Positions 1-7,607 of a DNA stretch of 22,552 nucleotides are shown piece after piece. The position numbers and the translations under genes are program-made. The number at the start of each line of letters is the position of its first letter. Position 1 is the first letter of the stretch. This stretch comes from Anianibacter sp965662745 (GTDB lineage: Bacteria > Pseudomonadota > Alphaproteobacteria > Rhodobacterales > Rhodobacteraceae), in contig CBFIJK010000057.1 in the NCBI GenBank assembly GCA_965662745.1, positions 1-22,552 of the forward strand, in the 5' to 3' direction. The notes beneath the pieces were generated by a model. It searched no databases. It was not told the DNA's origin and saw only the letters and a list, made by a program, of their open reading frames with translations.

Positions 1-139
1 TGGACTAGGGTCAGCTTGGGCAAGGCGGATATGCGGGTGACAGGGCGAGATTCCGGAAACAGGTTGTCGCACCCCGGCAAGGTGCCGAATTCGTGGGCAA
101 AATCCCTATTTGGGGCAGTTTCTGTGGCGATATCGGGCC

Positions 140-685
140 TCACAATGAGGGATCTTGACCGAGTGAATCAGCCGGTGCCTCGGCGCGCGCACGCATTCCG
201 TAGTCGCGATTGATCCTGAAAATTGAAGAATCCGCCCCGTTGGCGTCCAGCGGTTTGCGGGCGTCCAGATCGCGCAGGCTGAGATAGCGGCCCGCCTGCG
301 TCACGCTTTCGAAATGCGCCGCACCGGTCCCGTCGGGCTTGTCTTCGCCGGTCCGAACGGCAACGAAGCGACCGGTTGGGTCCAACTTGTCGTTGTCCGG
401 AACCTCCGGCCCCACCCGGATGCGGTAGTCCGAGAAATGCACGTTCCGCCCTGCCGCTTGCGACACGCGATGCGCATCGTCGCGCCGCCATTTCAGGATC
501 GCGTCCTCGTCTTGCCAAAGCTGGAAGGACAGGATCGCGTTCGAGTCATCAAGGCGGCGGAAGCGCTCGATCCGCAACAGGCCCTCGTGCCGCGCAAGAT
601 GCGGGCGCAGCCGTTCGACATGTGCGAAATAGTGATCCAGGTGCCCCGGCTTCGGGTGCATCTCGAAGAAAAGCGCGATGACCAT
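140..685 (-). CDS. ABM-domain (antibiotic biosynthesis monooxygenase family) protein
   Basis: The 181-residue protein has an N-terminal ABM (dimeric alpha-beta barrel) domain at about residues 1-95. It opens with an MVIALFFEMHPKPGH-type strand, followed by the helix LRPHLARHEGLLRIERF and the closing segment HFSDYRIRV, a pattern typical of the family. The remaining 85 residues are a C-terminal extension I do not recognise. ABM proteins are small cofactor-free oxygenases, heme-degrading enzymes or simple ligand binders, so the substrate cannot be assigned. The ATG at 683-685 lies 2 bases after the stop codon of the upstream histidine kinase gene, so the two are almost certainly co-transcribed and probably translationally coupled. 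No transcription terminator is visible in the 139 bases after the gene. The family call is good; the function is open. Confidence 0.8.
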   Translation of the reverse strand: MVIALFFEMHPKPGHLDHYFAHVERLRPHLARHEGLLRIERFRRLDDSNAILSFQLWQDEDAILKWRRDDAHRVSQAAGRNVHFSDYRIRVGPEVPDNDKLDPTGRFVAVRTGEDKPDGTGAAHFESVTQAGRYLSLRDLDARKPLDANGADSSIFRINRDYGMRARAEAPADSLGQDPSL

Positions 686-687
686 GC

Positions 688-3150
688 TTACTCTGCTGCC
701 GAGACTGTCGAGGGCGCGGACCTGTCAAGCACGCGCATGGCGACCGCGGAAAGAGCTTCGATCGCGCGGGTCCCTGCGGCGCCGGATTCGATTTCGATGT
801 GAACCGCGATGGCAGCGCTCGCGATGTTTGAAAACCCAAGCGCGCCAGCCGCCCCGGCCAGCCGGTGCGCAGCGTCCAGCCGCGCCAGTTGCGGCTGGGT
901 TTCATCGGTGATGCACGCAAGCTCGTTGGCCATCTCCTGCACGAAGCGATCAACGAGCCGGCGTTGGGCCGGGCGTGCGGCGTCAATCGTGACGGGTTCG
1001 ACATACGCGATCCAACCTCGCGCCTCATCGGGCTTGCGGCAAATCCGCCGCAACGTTTCGATGCCCAGGGGTTTCAGAACGGCGCCGTCCATCCCGGCGG
1101 CAAGGAACCGGTCAATCTCCTGCGGCGCGGCATGGGCGGTCACGGCAAGGATCGTTGCCCCATGCGACTCTCCGCCATCGCGGATCAGGCGCGCCGCGGT
1201 GCAGCCATCCATCTCGGGCATTGCGATATCCATCAGGATCAGATCATAGCGCGCCTCTGCCGCAAGCGTCGCTGCTTCGGCGCCGTTGCGCGCCTCGATC
1301 ACGATATGCCCGTCGGCCTCCAACATATCGCGCAGAACCGCACGGCTGATCTCGTTATCCTCGGCGACAAGGATCGTCCGTTCGGGCACGGGACCTTGCG
1401 GCGGTTGAACCGGGTTCGGGGTCGAAGACGCAGCCATGACTGGCAGGTTTAGGTAGAAGGTGCTGCCAAGGCCGACCTTGCTGTCGAGTGAGATCGCCCC
1501 GCCCAGAACTTTCGCCATCCGCGCAGCGATGCCTAGGCCCAGGCCGGTGCCTGGGATCACGCCGGGACCGTTGGCCGGATCGGTCTCGAAATCCTCGAAA
1601 ATCCGCGCTTGGGCCTCTTCGGGTATGCCGGGGCCGGAATCGGACACGGCAAAGCGGATGCTGGGTGCGTCCTTGTCGCCCGTGGCCTCGAGGGTCAGCT
1701 TGATCTGCCCCCCGTGCGTGAACTTGACTGCATTTCCGACGAGGTTCGACAGGATCTTGTTCAGCTTGTAGGGATCGGTCGTAACCAAGCGCATTGGCGT
1801 GCCGGTCCAGTCCCATGTCAGTGCGTTTTGGCGTGTTGTGGCAACATCGCGGTGTACGTCGATCACCTGCGCCACAAGGGCGTCGAGATCCACGGTCTGA
1901 GGATGGGCCGGCATGCGGCCCGCTTCGTATTTCGTGATATCCAGAACGTCCTGCATCTGCCCCATCAAGACTTGCCCCGACGCATCCATGTTCCGCACGT
2001 GCTGTGCCTGCTTTTCGGACAGGGAGGTATTGCGCAGCAACGCAAGCGAGCCGAGCAGACCATGAAGCGGCGTGCGGATCTCGTGGCTCATCATCGCAAG
2101 GAATTGCGATTTCGCCCGCTCTGCTGCGATGGCGCTGTCACGGGCATCCACCAATGCCTGTTCTGCACGCAGGCGGATCGAGATGTCGCGCAGGAAGACC
2201 ACGTAAATGTCAGAGCTTTGCAGACGCGCAGGCTGAACGGCGGCTTCGACGGGAATGGCTTCGCCGTTTTGCTTGGCGCCTTCCAGCCGTACGCGTCCGA
2301 TGCCTGACAGGGTGGCCATATCCAGATCCCTTTCGGTTTCGATACAGCGTAACAGGTCCGCAACATTTTTCTGTTTCATGTCTTCGGCCGTGTACCCGAA
2401 GCAATTCAGCGCCGCAGCGTTCGATTCGCGTACGCGCCCCACCTCATCGGTCACGATGATCGCGTCGAGCGAGGCCTGGATGACCTTGCTGAATCGGCTG
2501 GACGCCTCACCTAACTCGCGCGCGCGCGCCTCGGACCGCTCGAGCACCTGCACCAGCACGATGACCAGCGAAACGAGTGCCGCAAGCATGGCGGCCGTGA
2601 CGACCGCAAGCTTCTGCAAAGTCGACAAGAGTCCCTCTCGCCGCTCACCATTGGCGGCGACCGCTTCGTTCAGCGATCGTACGGTGTAGCGCCGCAAGCT
2701 TGGCTGGACCGCCTCGATCCGGGCAAGAAGCATGTCGAGCCCGCCAAGAAGCACCGCATCGGGCCCGTCGATAAACGGCTGGGCTGTTGCAAGAAAATCC
2801 TTCACCTCAGCCCGTGTCGCGGCCTCGTCCTCGAATACGGCAAGCCCTGTTTGGCGCTGGTTGTTCTCGACCGTCAAAACGCGGCTGTAGAAGATGTCAT
2901 AGCGCAGCCTGATGGACCCGAGATCCGGATCCTCCGCCAGCTTGGCCGCTAGGATTTCGGATTTGAGGCGCGTCAACTCGACATCGAGTTGCGCCGAGGA
3001 CCAGATGGTGCTGTCGCCCTGAGCCTGGTTGAGAAGGTTCAAATCCCGACGCACTTCGATCGAAACGGCGACAAGCACCATGAGGCCAAGGAAAATCATG
3101 GCCAGCATGGACCCGACACGGACCGTGTAGCTGTTGAGTTTCAAACGCAT
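688..3150 (-). CDS. Membrane hybrid sensor histidine kinase (PAS-HisKA-HATPase-REC-HPt)
   Basis: This 820-residue protein has two membrane segments (about 12-32 and 179-203) around a periplasmic, mostly helical region of about 145 residues. A PAS domain follows (about 213-328). The HisKA domain has the phosphoacceptor His356 in MMSHEIRTPLHG. The HATPase domain carries the N box (NLVGNAVKF), DSGPGIP and GTGLGLGIA. The receiver domain starts at VAEDNE with phosphoacceptor Asp641 in LILMDIAMPEMDG. A C-terminal HPt-like domain has His762 in AHRLAGAAGALGF. All residues needed for a His-Asp-His phosphorelay are present. The likely final acceptor is the LuxR-type regulator encoded divergently at 3937, an inference from position. 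The gene follows the small exported protein by 36 bases and precedes the ABM gene by 2 bases, suggesting one operon. The signal sensed is unknown. Confidence 0.93.
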   Translation of the reverse strand: MRLKLNSYTVRVGSMLAMIFLGLMVLVAVSIEVRRDLNLLNQAQGDSTIWSSAQLDVELTRLKSEILAAKLAEDPDLGSIRLRYDIFYSRVLTVENNQRQTGLAVFEDEAATRAEVKDFLATAQPFIDGPDAVLLGGLDMLLARIEAVQPSLRRYTVRSLNEAVAANGERREGLLSTLQKLAVVTAAMLAALVSLVIVLVQVLERSEARARELGEASSRFSKVIQASLDAIIVTDEVGRVRESNAAALNCFGYTAEDMKQKNVADLLRCIETERDLDMATLSGIGRVRLEGAKQNGEAIPVEAAVQPARLQSSDIYVVFLRDISIRLRAEQALVDARDSAIAAERAKSQFLAMMSHEIRTPLHGLLGSLALLRNTSLSEKQAQHVRNMDASGQVLMGQMQDVLDITKYEAGRMPAHPQTVDLDALVAQVIDVHRDVATTRQNALTWDWTGTPMRLVTTDPYKLNKILSNLVGNAVKFTHGGQIKLTLEATGDKDAPSIRFAVSDSGPGIPEEAQARIFEDFETDPANGPGVIPGTGLGLGIAARMAKVLGGAISLDSKVGLGSTFYLNLPVMAASSTPNPVQPPQGPVPERTILVAEDNEISRAVLRDMLEADGHIVIEARNGAEAATLAAEARYDLILMDIAMPEMDGCTAARLIRDGGESHGATILAVTAHAAPQEIDRFLAAGMDGAVLKPLGIETLRRICRKPDEARGWIAYVEPVTIDAARPAQRRLVDRFVQEMANELACITDETQPQLARLDAAHRLAGAAGALGFSNIASAAIAVHIEIESGAAGTRAIEALSAVAMRVLDRSAPSTVSAAE

Positions 3151-3186
3151 TGGCGAGCCCGCTGCTGGATGCCGGTCACGGCAAAC

Positions 3187-3714
3187 CTATTGCAGGATCT
3201 CGAACCGCACCAGTTGCCAGATCGAGCGTTGATAGGTGATCTCTGTGCGATAGACCGGATCGCGGTCGTAGGGATAGACCAGCCAAAGCGGCCCTTTGTC
3301 GCGCACGGACATCGGCGCGCCGTTGCGATGATAGGCGATGATCGGGGCGTCGTCGTCGATCTCGGACACGGGGATATCCACCGCGTAGTCGTTCAGAGCA
3401 ACCGCGCGGATCGTGCCGTCTTCGATCGAAAGGGCATCCAGCAACTCTGCCACAGCGACACCTTGAAAGACCTGTTCGCCTTCGGTCCAGATGGTGTGCG
3501 TGGCGAATTCGCTCAGGTCCATCGCTTGCAGCATCTCGAGATCAAACGCGACAGCCTCTCCGACAGCGTCGGGAATGTCGCCCTCGACGGTCAGAACGAT
3601 TTCACCGGTCGGGTTGTCGAGCCCAGCTGCCCCCGCGGCCAGGCTCGACGGCCCGAGAGTCGCCGCAAATGCGGCGGTGCAAAAAGCACTCAGGATCACC
3701 AAGGATCGAAACAA
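3187..3714 (-). CDS. Exported small protein of the molybdopterin-binding oxidoreductase (SUOX-like) fold
   Basis: The 175-residue protein begins with a signal peptide (MFRSLVILSAFCTAAFA, cleavage probably near residue 17-27). The mature part resembles the compact 'oxidoreductase molybdopterin-binding domain' proteins: GEIVLTVEGDIP, FDLEMLQAM, FQGVAVAELLDAL, DKGPLWLVYPYD and SIWQLVRFEI are in the usual order. The only cysteine is Cys12 in the signal peptide, so the cysteine that ligates molybdenum in true sulfite-oxidase enzymes is missing. A non-catalytic binding or sensing role is therefore more likely than redox catalysis. The start is TTG at 3712-3714, placed 9 bases after a GGGG ribosome-binding site. 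The nearby ATG at 3721-3723 is followed directly by TAA and cannot encode this protein. It is the first gene of the kinase operon and may be the periplasmic partner of that kinase, as an inference from position. Confidence 0.75.
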   Translation of the reverse strand: MFRSLVILSAFCTAAFAATLGPSSLAAGAAGLDNPTGEIVLTVEGDIPDAVGEAVAFDLEMLQAMDLSEFATHTIWTEGEQVFQGVAVAELLDALSIEDGTIRAVALNDYAVDIPVSEIDDDAPIIAYHRNGAPMSVRDKGPLWLVYPYDRDPVYRTEITYQRSIWQLVRFEILQ

Positions 3715-3936
3715 GCGTTACATCCCCTTTTTTTCCGGTATTTTCCTCGATAGCGCTCAACTCCTTGTCACGTCACCTTATTTTTCGGATTAGCGTATAT
3801 CCTTTTGGGTATGATGTCCTTTGTGCGACGTAGGGTCATACTTGGCTCAGCAATGGATCGGTGCTTATCGACGCCTTTATGCGCGTTCATCGACACCGTT
3901 TCAGTCCCCGGTTGTAATCACAAGTAAGCCCGATTC
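3715..3936. promoter_or_regulatory. Divergent control region between kinase operon and response regulator
   Basis: This 222-base gap is visibly richer in A and T than its surroundings and must hold the start sites of both divergent units. It contains an inverted repeat, GTATGA at 3809-3814 with TCATAC at 3836-3841, and a direct repeat, ATCGACGCC at 3867-3875 with ATCGACACC at 3889-3897, about two helical turns apart. A run of seven T's (3728-3734) lies just upstream of the kinase-side ribosome-binding site. I could not fix a convincing -35/-10 pair. The repeats are candidate binding sites for the LuxR-type regulator. Confidence 0.45.
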
Positions 3937-4545
3937 ATGCAAATCCTGATCGCCGACGACCACGACCTTCTGCGCGACACGCTTGTTCTTTATCTGCGCA
4001 GTGCCGGAAATACAGTCGTCGATGTTGGAACGCTGGAAGAGGCGATCGCGCATCTGTCGAACACGACCTTCGATGTCGCACTTCTTGATTTCAGCATGCC
4101 GGGTATGAACGGTCTTGCCGGTCTGGAACAGGCGCTTGCGCTTTGCACCGGGGCGCGGATCGCGATGATGTCGGGCGTTGCGCGCCGCGACGTCGCCGAA
4201 AAGGCGCTTGCCATGGGGGCCGCAGGGTTCCTGCCGAAGACGCTGTCGGCCCAGTCTTTCGTCAACGCCGTTCAGTTCATGTCGCTGGGTGAACAATTCG
4301 CGCCGCTCGATTTCATGACTGGCGACGAGGACGCGTCGAACCATCCGATGATCGAATTGCTCAGCCGCCGTGAGCTGCAAGTGCTGCGCGGCCTGACCGA
4401 GGGCAAGGCGAATAAGGAAATCGCCCGCGACCTCGACATCCAGGAGCCGACGGTCAAGCTGCACGTCAAGACGCTTTACAAAAAGCTCGGCGCCGCGAAC
4501 CGGACGCAGGCGGCGATGATGGCGCGGGACGCGGGTATCTACTAG
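3937..4545 (+). CDS. NarL/FixJ-type response regulator (REC + LuxR HTH)
   Basis: The 202-residue protein has the classical two-domain layout. The receiver domain (about 1-118) shows the acidic pair Asp7/Asp8 in IADDHD, phosphoacceptor Asp51 in ALLDFSMPGMNG, and Lys101 in GFLPKT. The LuxR helix-turn-helix occupies about residues 133-197: LSRRELQVLRGLTEGKANKE, then DLDIQEPTVKLHVKTLYKKL. It is complete and should activate or repress promoters when phosphorylated. It is encoded divergently from the hybrid kinase operon across a 222-base region, the usual layout of a cognate pair. Its targets may include that shared region. Adenine deaminase starts 74 bases downstream on the same strand with no obvious terminator between, so read-through is possible. 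Confidence 0.93.
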   Translation: MQILIADDHDLLRDTLVLYLRSAGNTVVDVGTLEEAIAHLSNTTFDVALLDFSMPGMNGLAGLEQALALCTGARIAMMSGVARRDVAEKALAMGAAGFLPKTLSAQSFVNAVQFMSLGEQFAPLDFMTGDEDASNHPMIELLSRRELQVLRGLTEGKANKEIARDLDIQEPTVKLHVKTLYKKLGAANRTQAAMMARDAGIY

Positions 4546-4619
4546 AAGGCTGGACCTTCCCGGCCCGCTCGGGTCTGTTGAACGCATCGCGAGGTTTCGG
4601 GGCGTCAGCAGGGGGCGAC

Positions 4620-6314
4620 ATGGCCGATCTTTCCACACGCATCGCGCAAGGCAGGGGCGATAGCCGGGCGGATATCGTCCTGCGCGGCGGGCGTGTGTTC
4701 GACCTTGTTACCGGCGATCTATTGGAGGGTGATGTCGCGATCTGCGGCGACACCATCGTCGGCACCTGCGCCAGTTACGAGGGCGCCGAGGTCGTCGATG
4801 TCACCGGCCTCATCCTCGTCCCCGGTTTCATAGACACCCATCTGCATGTCGAAAGCAGCCTCGTGACCCCGTTGGAGTTCGATCGCTGCGTGACCCCGCG
4901 CGGTGTGACGACCGCGATCTGCGACCCGCACGAGATCGCGAATGTCGTCGGTAGTGAGGGTATCACCTATTTCCAGCGCGCGGCTGAACGGGTGCTGATG
5001 GATTTGTGCGTTCAACTGTCGTCCTGCGTGCCTTCGACCCATATGGAAACCGCGGGCGCCGAATTGCTGGCCGAGGATCTTGCCGCGCTGCGCGGTCATC
5101 CCTCGGGTATCGGGCTGGCGGAATTCATGAACTACCCCGGCGTGATCCACCGCGATCCGGCGGCGATGGACAAGTTGGCGCTGTTCGAGGGCGGGCATAT
5201 CGACGGGCATTGTCCATTATTGTCGGGGCGGGATCTGAATGCCTATATCGCCGCCGGAATTCGCACCGAACACGAAGCGACAAGCGCCGAGGAAGCGCGC
5301 GAGAAGCTGCAAAAGGGGATGCGTGTTCTCATTCGTGAAGGGTCTGTGTCAAAGGACCTGCACGCGCTGCAGCCGCTGCTGACGGAACGCACCGCGCCTT
5401 ACATGTGCCTTTGCACGGACGATCGGAACCCGCTCGATATCGCCGAACACGGGCATCTCGACTACATGATTCGCGAATTGATCCGGCTGGGCACACCGCC
5501 CCTCGCCGCCTACCGCGCCGCAAGCCTGTCTGCGGCAGAAGCGTTCGGCCTCAAGGATCGCGGCCTGATCGCGCCGGGCCAGCGTGCCGATATTGTCGCC
5601 CTTGAATCGCTGGAAGGCTGTCGCGCGGTTCATGTCTTCGCGGGCGGTGTTCGGGTGACTGATGCCGCCTTTGCCGCGCGCCAGCCGCTGGACGCTGTGG
5701 CGCGCAATTCCGTCTCTGCGCCGCACCTGACGGCGGACGCCTTCCGCAATGGCGGCAACCGCGAAGACACGCCGGTCATTGGCATCCGCGAAGGGCAAAT
5801 CCTGACCGACCACCTGACCGAGACGATCCCGATCTCAGATGGCGACAAGCGCCCCGATCCGGGCCGCGATCTGGTTCGCATCGCCGTGGTCGAGCGGCAC
5901 GGCAAGAACGGCAATATTGCAACCGGCTTCGTGAAAGGTTTCGGCCTGACCTCAGGCGCGATTGCGTCGACCGTTTGTCATGACCACCACAACATCGCCT
6001 GCGTAGGCATCGACTATGACGATATGGCGCTCGCCGCGAACCGGCTGTCCGAGATCGAGGGCGGGTTCGTTGTCGTGAAGGACGGCAAGGTTCTGGCTGA
6101 ACTGCCGCTGCCTGTCGCCGGGCTGATGAGCCTTGAGCCCTTCGAGACGGTCGAAGCCACGCTGAAAGACTTGCGCGCGGCGGCTAGTAGCCTTGGCGTC
6201 ACGCTGGAAGAGCCGTTCCTGCAACTGGCTTTCCTTGCATTGCCTGTCATTCCCGCGCTCAAGATCACCGACCGGGGGCTTGTCGATGTCACCCGTTTCG
6301 AAATCATCGGATAG
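4620..6314 (+). CDS. ade: Adenine deaminase
   Basis: A 564-residue amidohydrolase with the motif series of bacterial adenine deaminase (adenine + water > hypoxanthine + ammonia; purine salvage, cytoplasmic). Visible metal and catalytic motifs are GFIDTHLHVESS (His74, His76), ICDPHEIANV (His104, Glu105), GGHIDGHCP (His193, His197), RTEHEATS (His218, Glu219) and CLCTDDRNP (Asp267, Asp268). The C-terminal part (about 390-564), with GHGKNGNI-type and CHDHHN motifs, is the Ade-specific C-terminal domain. Length is close to the usual 570-590. An upstream in-frame TTG at 4578 exists, but the ATG at 4620 is preceded by a GGGGG ribosome-binding site and starts where family members normally do. HMG-CoA reductase follows after 9 bases, so the two form an operon. 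The pairing is unusual, since neither pathway obviously needs the other. Confidence 0.9.
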   Translation: MADLSTRIAQGRGDSRADIVLRGGRVFDLVTGDLLEGDVAICGDTIVGTCASYEGAEVVDVTGLILVPGFIDTHLHVESSLVTPLEFDRCVTPRGVTTAICDPHEIANVVGSEGITYFQRAAERVLMDLCVQLSSCVPSTHMETAGAELLAEDLAALRGHPSGIGLAEFMNYPGVIHRDPAAMDKLALFEGGHIDGHCPLLSGRDLNAYIAAGIRTEHEATSAEEAREKLQKGMRVLIREGSVSKDLHALQPLLTERTAPYMCLCTDDRNPLDIAEHGHLDYMIRELIRLGTPPLAAYRAASLSAAEAFGLKDRGLIAPGQRADIVALESLEGCRAVHVFAGGVRVTDAAFAARQPLDAVARNSVSAPHLTADAFRNGGNREDTPVIGIREGQILTDHLTETIPISDGDKRPDPGRDLVRIAVVERHGKNGNIATGFVKGFGLTSGAIASTVCHDHHNIACVGIDYDDMALAANRLSEIEGGFVVVKDGKVLAELPLPVAGLMSLEPFETVEATLKDLRAAASSLGVTLEEPFLQLAFLALPVIPALKITDRGLVDVTRFEIIG

Positions 6315-6323
6315 GACCGCCTC

Positions 6324-7607
6324 ATGACGACCCCCCTGAATTCCCGCATCGGCGGCCTGCGCAGCCTGTCCCCCGAAGACCGTATGGCAGCGATCGCCGA
6401 AGCTGCCGATCTCGGTGCGGATGACTGCGCCGCGCTGGCGGGGCGCGATATGCTGCCCATGGCGGTCGCTGACGGGATGATCGAGAATGTCGTCGGCAAG
6501 TTCGAACTGCCGCTCGGGGTCGCCACGAACTTCACCGTGAACGGCAAGGATTACCTGATCCCCATGGCGGTCGAGGAACCGTCGGTCGTCGCGGCGGCCT
6601 CATACATGGCGCGCATTGCACGGGACAGTGGCGGGTTCACGGCGCAAGCCGACCGTCCCCTCATGCGCGCTCAAATCCAGGTGCTGGGACTCACCGATAC
6701 CGCAGCCGCCCGTGCGCGGCTGCTGGCCGAGACGGACACGCTGATCGCCATGGCCAATGCCCGCGACAAGGTGCTCGTCGGCCTTGGGGGCGGCTGTATC
6801 GAGATTGAGGCGCATGAATTTCCCGACACGCCGGTCGGTCCAATGCTGGTCGCGCATCTGATCGTCGATGTGTGCGACGCGATGGGCGCCAACACCGTCA
6901 ACACCATGGCCGAGGCGCTCGCGCCCGAGGTTGAGCGGATCACCGGCGGCACTGTGCGCCTGCGCATCCTGTCAAACCTCGCCGACCGGCGGTTGGTGCG
7001 CGCCGAGGTGCGGATCAAGCCGGAAAGCCTCGATACCGACACACTGAAGGGAGCCGAGGTCGCGCAGGGCATCACCGAGGCTTGCGCGTTGGCGCTGATC
7101 GACCCCTACCGCGCGGCAACGCACAACAAGGGCATCATGAACGGCATCGACCCGGTCGTGGTCGCCACCGGAAATGACTGGCGTGCGATCGAGGCGGGGG
7201 CGCACGCCTATGCCGCGCAGTCCGGGCGCTATACTTCGCTGACGCGGTGGGAGATTGGACGCGGCGGCGCGCTAATCGGCAGCATCGAACTGCCGATGGC
7301 GCTGGGCCTTGTCGGCGGCGCGACCAAGACGCACCCGGCGGCGCAGGCGGCCCTGAGGCTGATGAAGGTCGAAACGGCGGGTGAACTGGCCGAGGTGACG
7401 GCGGCGGTGGGCCTTGCGCAGAACATGGCCGCCCTGCGCGCGCTTGCGACCGAGGGCATCCAGCGTGGCCACATGACCCTGCATGCCCGCAATATCGCGA
7501 TCACGGCAGGCGCGACGGGGACAGAGATCGACCGCATCGCCAAGGCCATCGTCGCAGCGGGCGAGATCAGTGTCGCGCGCGCGAAAGAGGAACTTTCAGG
7601 CGGCTGA
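6324..7607 (+). CDS. mvaA: Hydroxymethylglutaryl-CoA reductase, class II (degradative type)
   Basis: The 427-residue protein matches class II HMG-CoA reductases in length and motifs. Catalytic residues are all recognisable: Glu84 in MAVEEPSVV, Lys269 in ATHNKGIMNG, Asp285 in ATGNDWRAIE and His383 in RGHMTLHARN. These sit one or two positions from the Pseudomonas mevalonii residues as I remember them (Glu83, Lys267, Asp283, His381). The coenzyme-binding segment DAMGANTVNTMAE is at 185-197. Asp148 lies where an acidic residue favours NADH over NADPH. In known organisms the class II enzyme oxidises mevalonate to HMG-CoA for growth, although class II enzymes also serve mevalonate synthesis in some bacteria. 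No HMG-CoA lyase, mevalonate kinase or HMG-CoA synthase is in the window. The gene is co-transcribed with ade and its end overlaps the convergent UPF0261 gene by 12 bases. Confidence 0.92.
   Translation: MTTPLNSRIGGLRSLSPEDRMAAIAEAADLGADDCAALAGRDMLPMAVADGMIENVVGKFELPLGVATNFTVNGKDYLIPMAVEEPSVVAAASYMARIARDSGGFTAQADRPLMRAQIQVLGLTDTAAARARLLAETDTLIAMANARDKVLVGLGGGCIEIEAHEFPDTPVGPMLVAHLIVDVCDAMGANTVNTMAEALAPEVERITGGTVRLRILSNLADRRLVRAEVRIKPESLDTDTLKGAEVAQGITEACALALIDPYRAATHNKGIMNGIDPVVVATGNDWRAIEAGAHAYAAQSGRYTSLTRWEIGRGGALIGSIELPMALGLVGGATKTHPAAQAALRLMKVETAGELAEVTAAVGLAQNMAALRALATEGIQRGHMTLHARNIAITAGATGTEIDRIAKAIVAAGEISVARAKEELSGG

Noticed and set aside
69..85. GCACC/GGTGC hairpin downstream of the ABM gene as a terminator
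   Set aside because: Only 5 bp with no T run; it looks like chance in GC-rich DNA.
1609..2307. Plus-strand open frame of 232 codons inside the histidine kinase gene
   Set aside because: It is antisense to the conserved HisKA/HATPase region and shows no recognisable domain.
4578..4619. TTG start adding 14 residues to adenine deaminase
   Set aside because: The extension has no family similarity, and the ATG at 4620 has a GGGGG ribosome-binding site.
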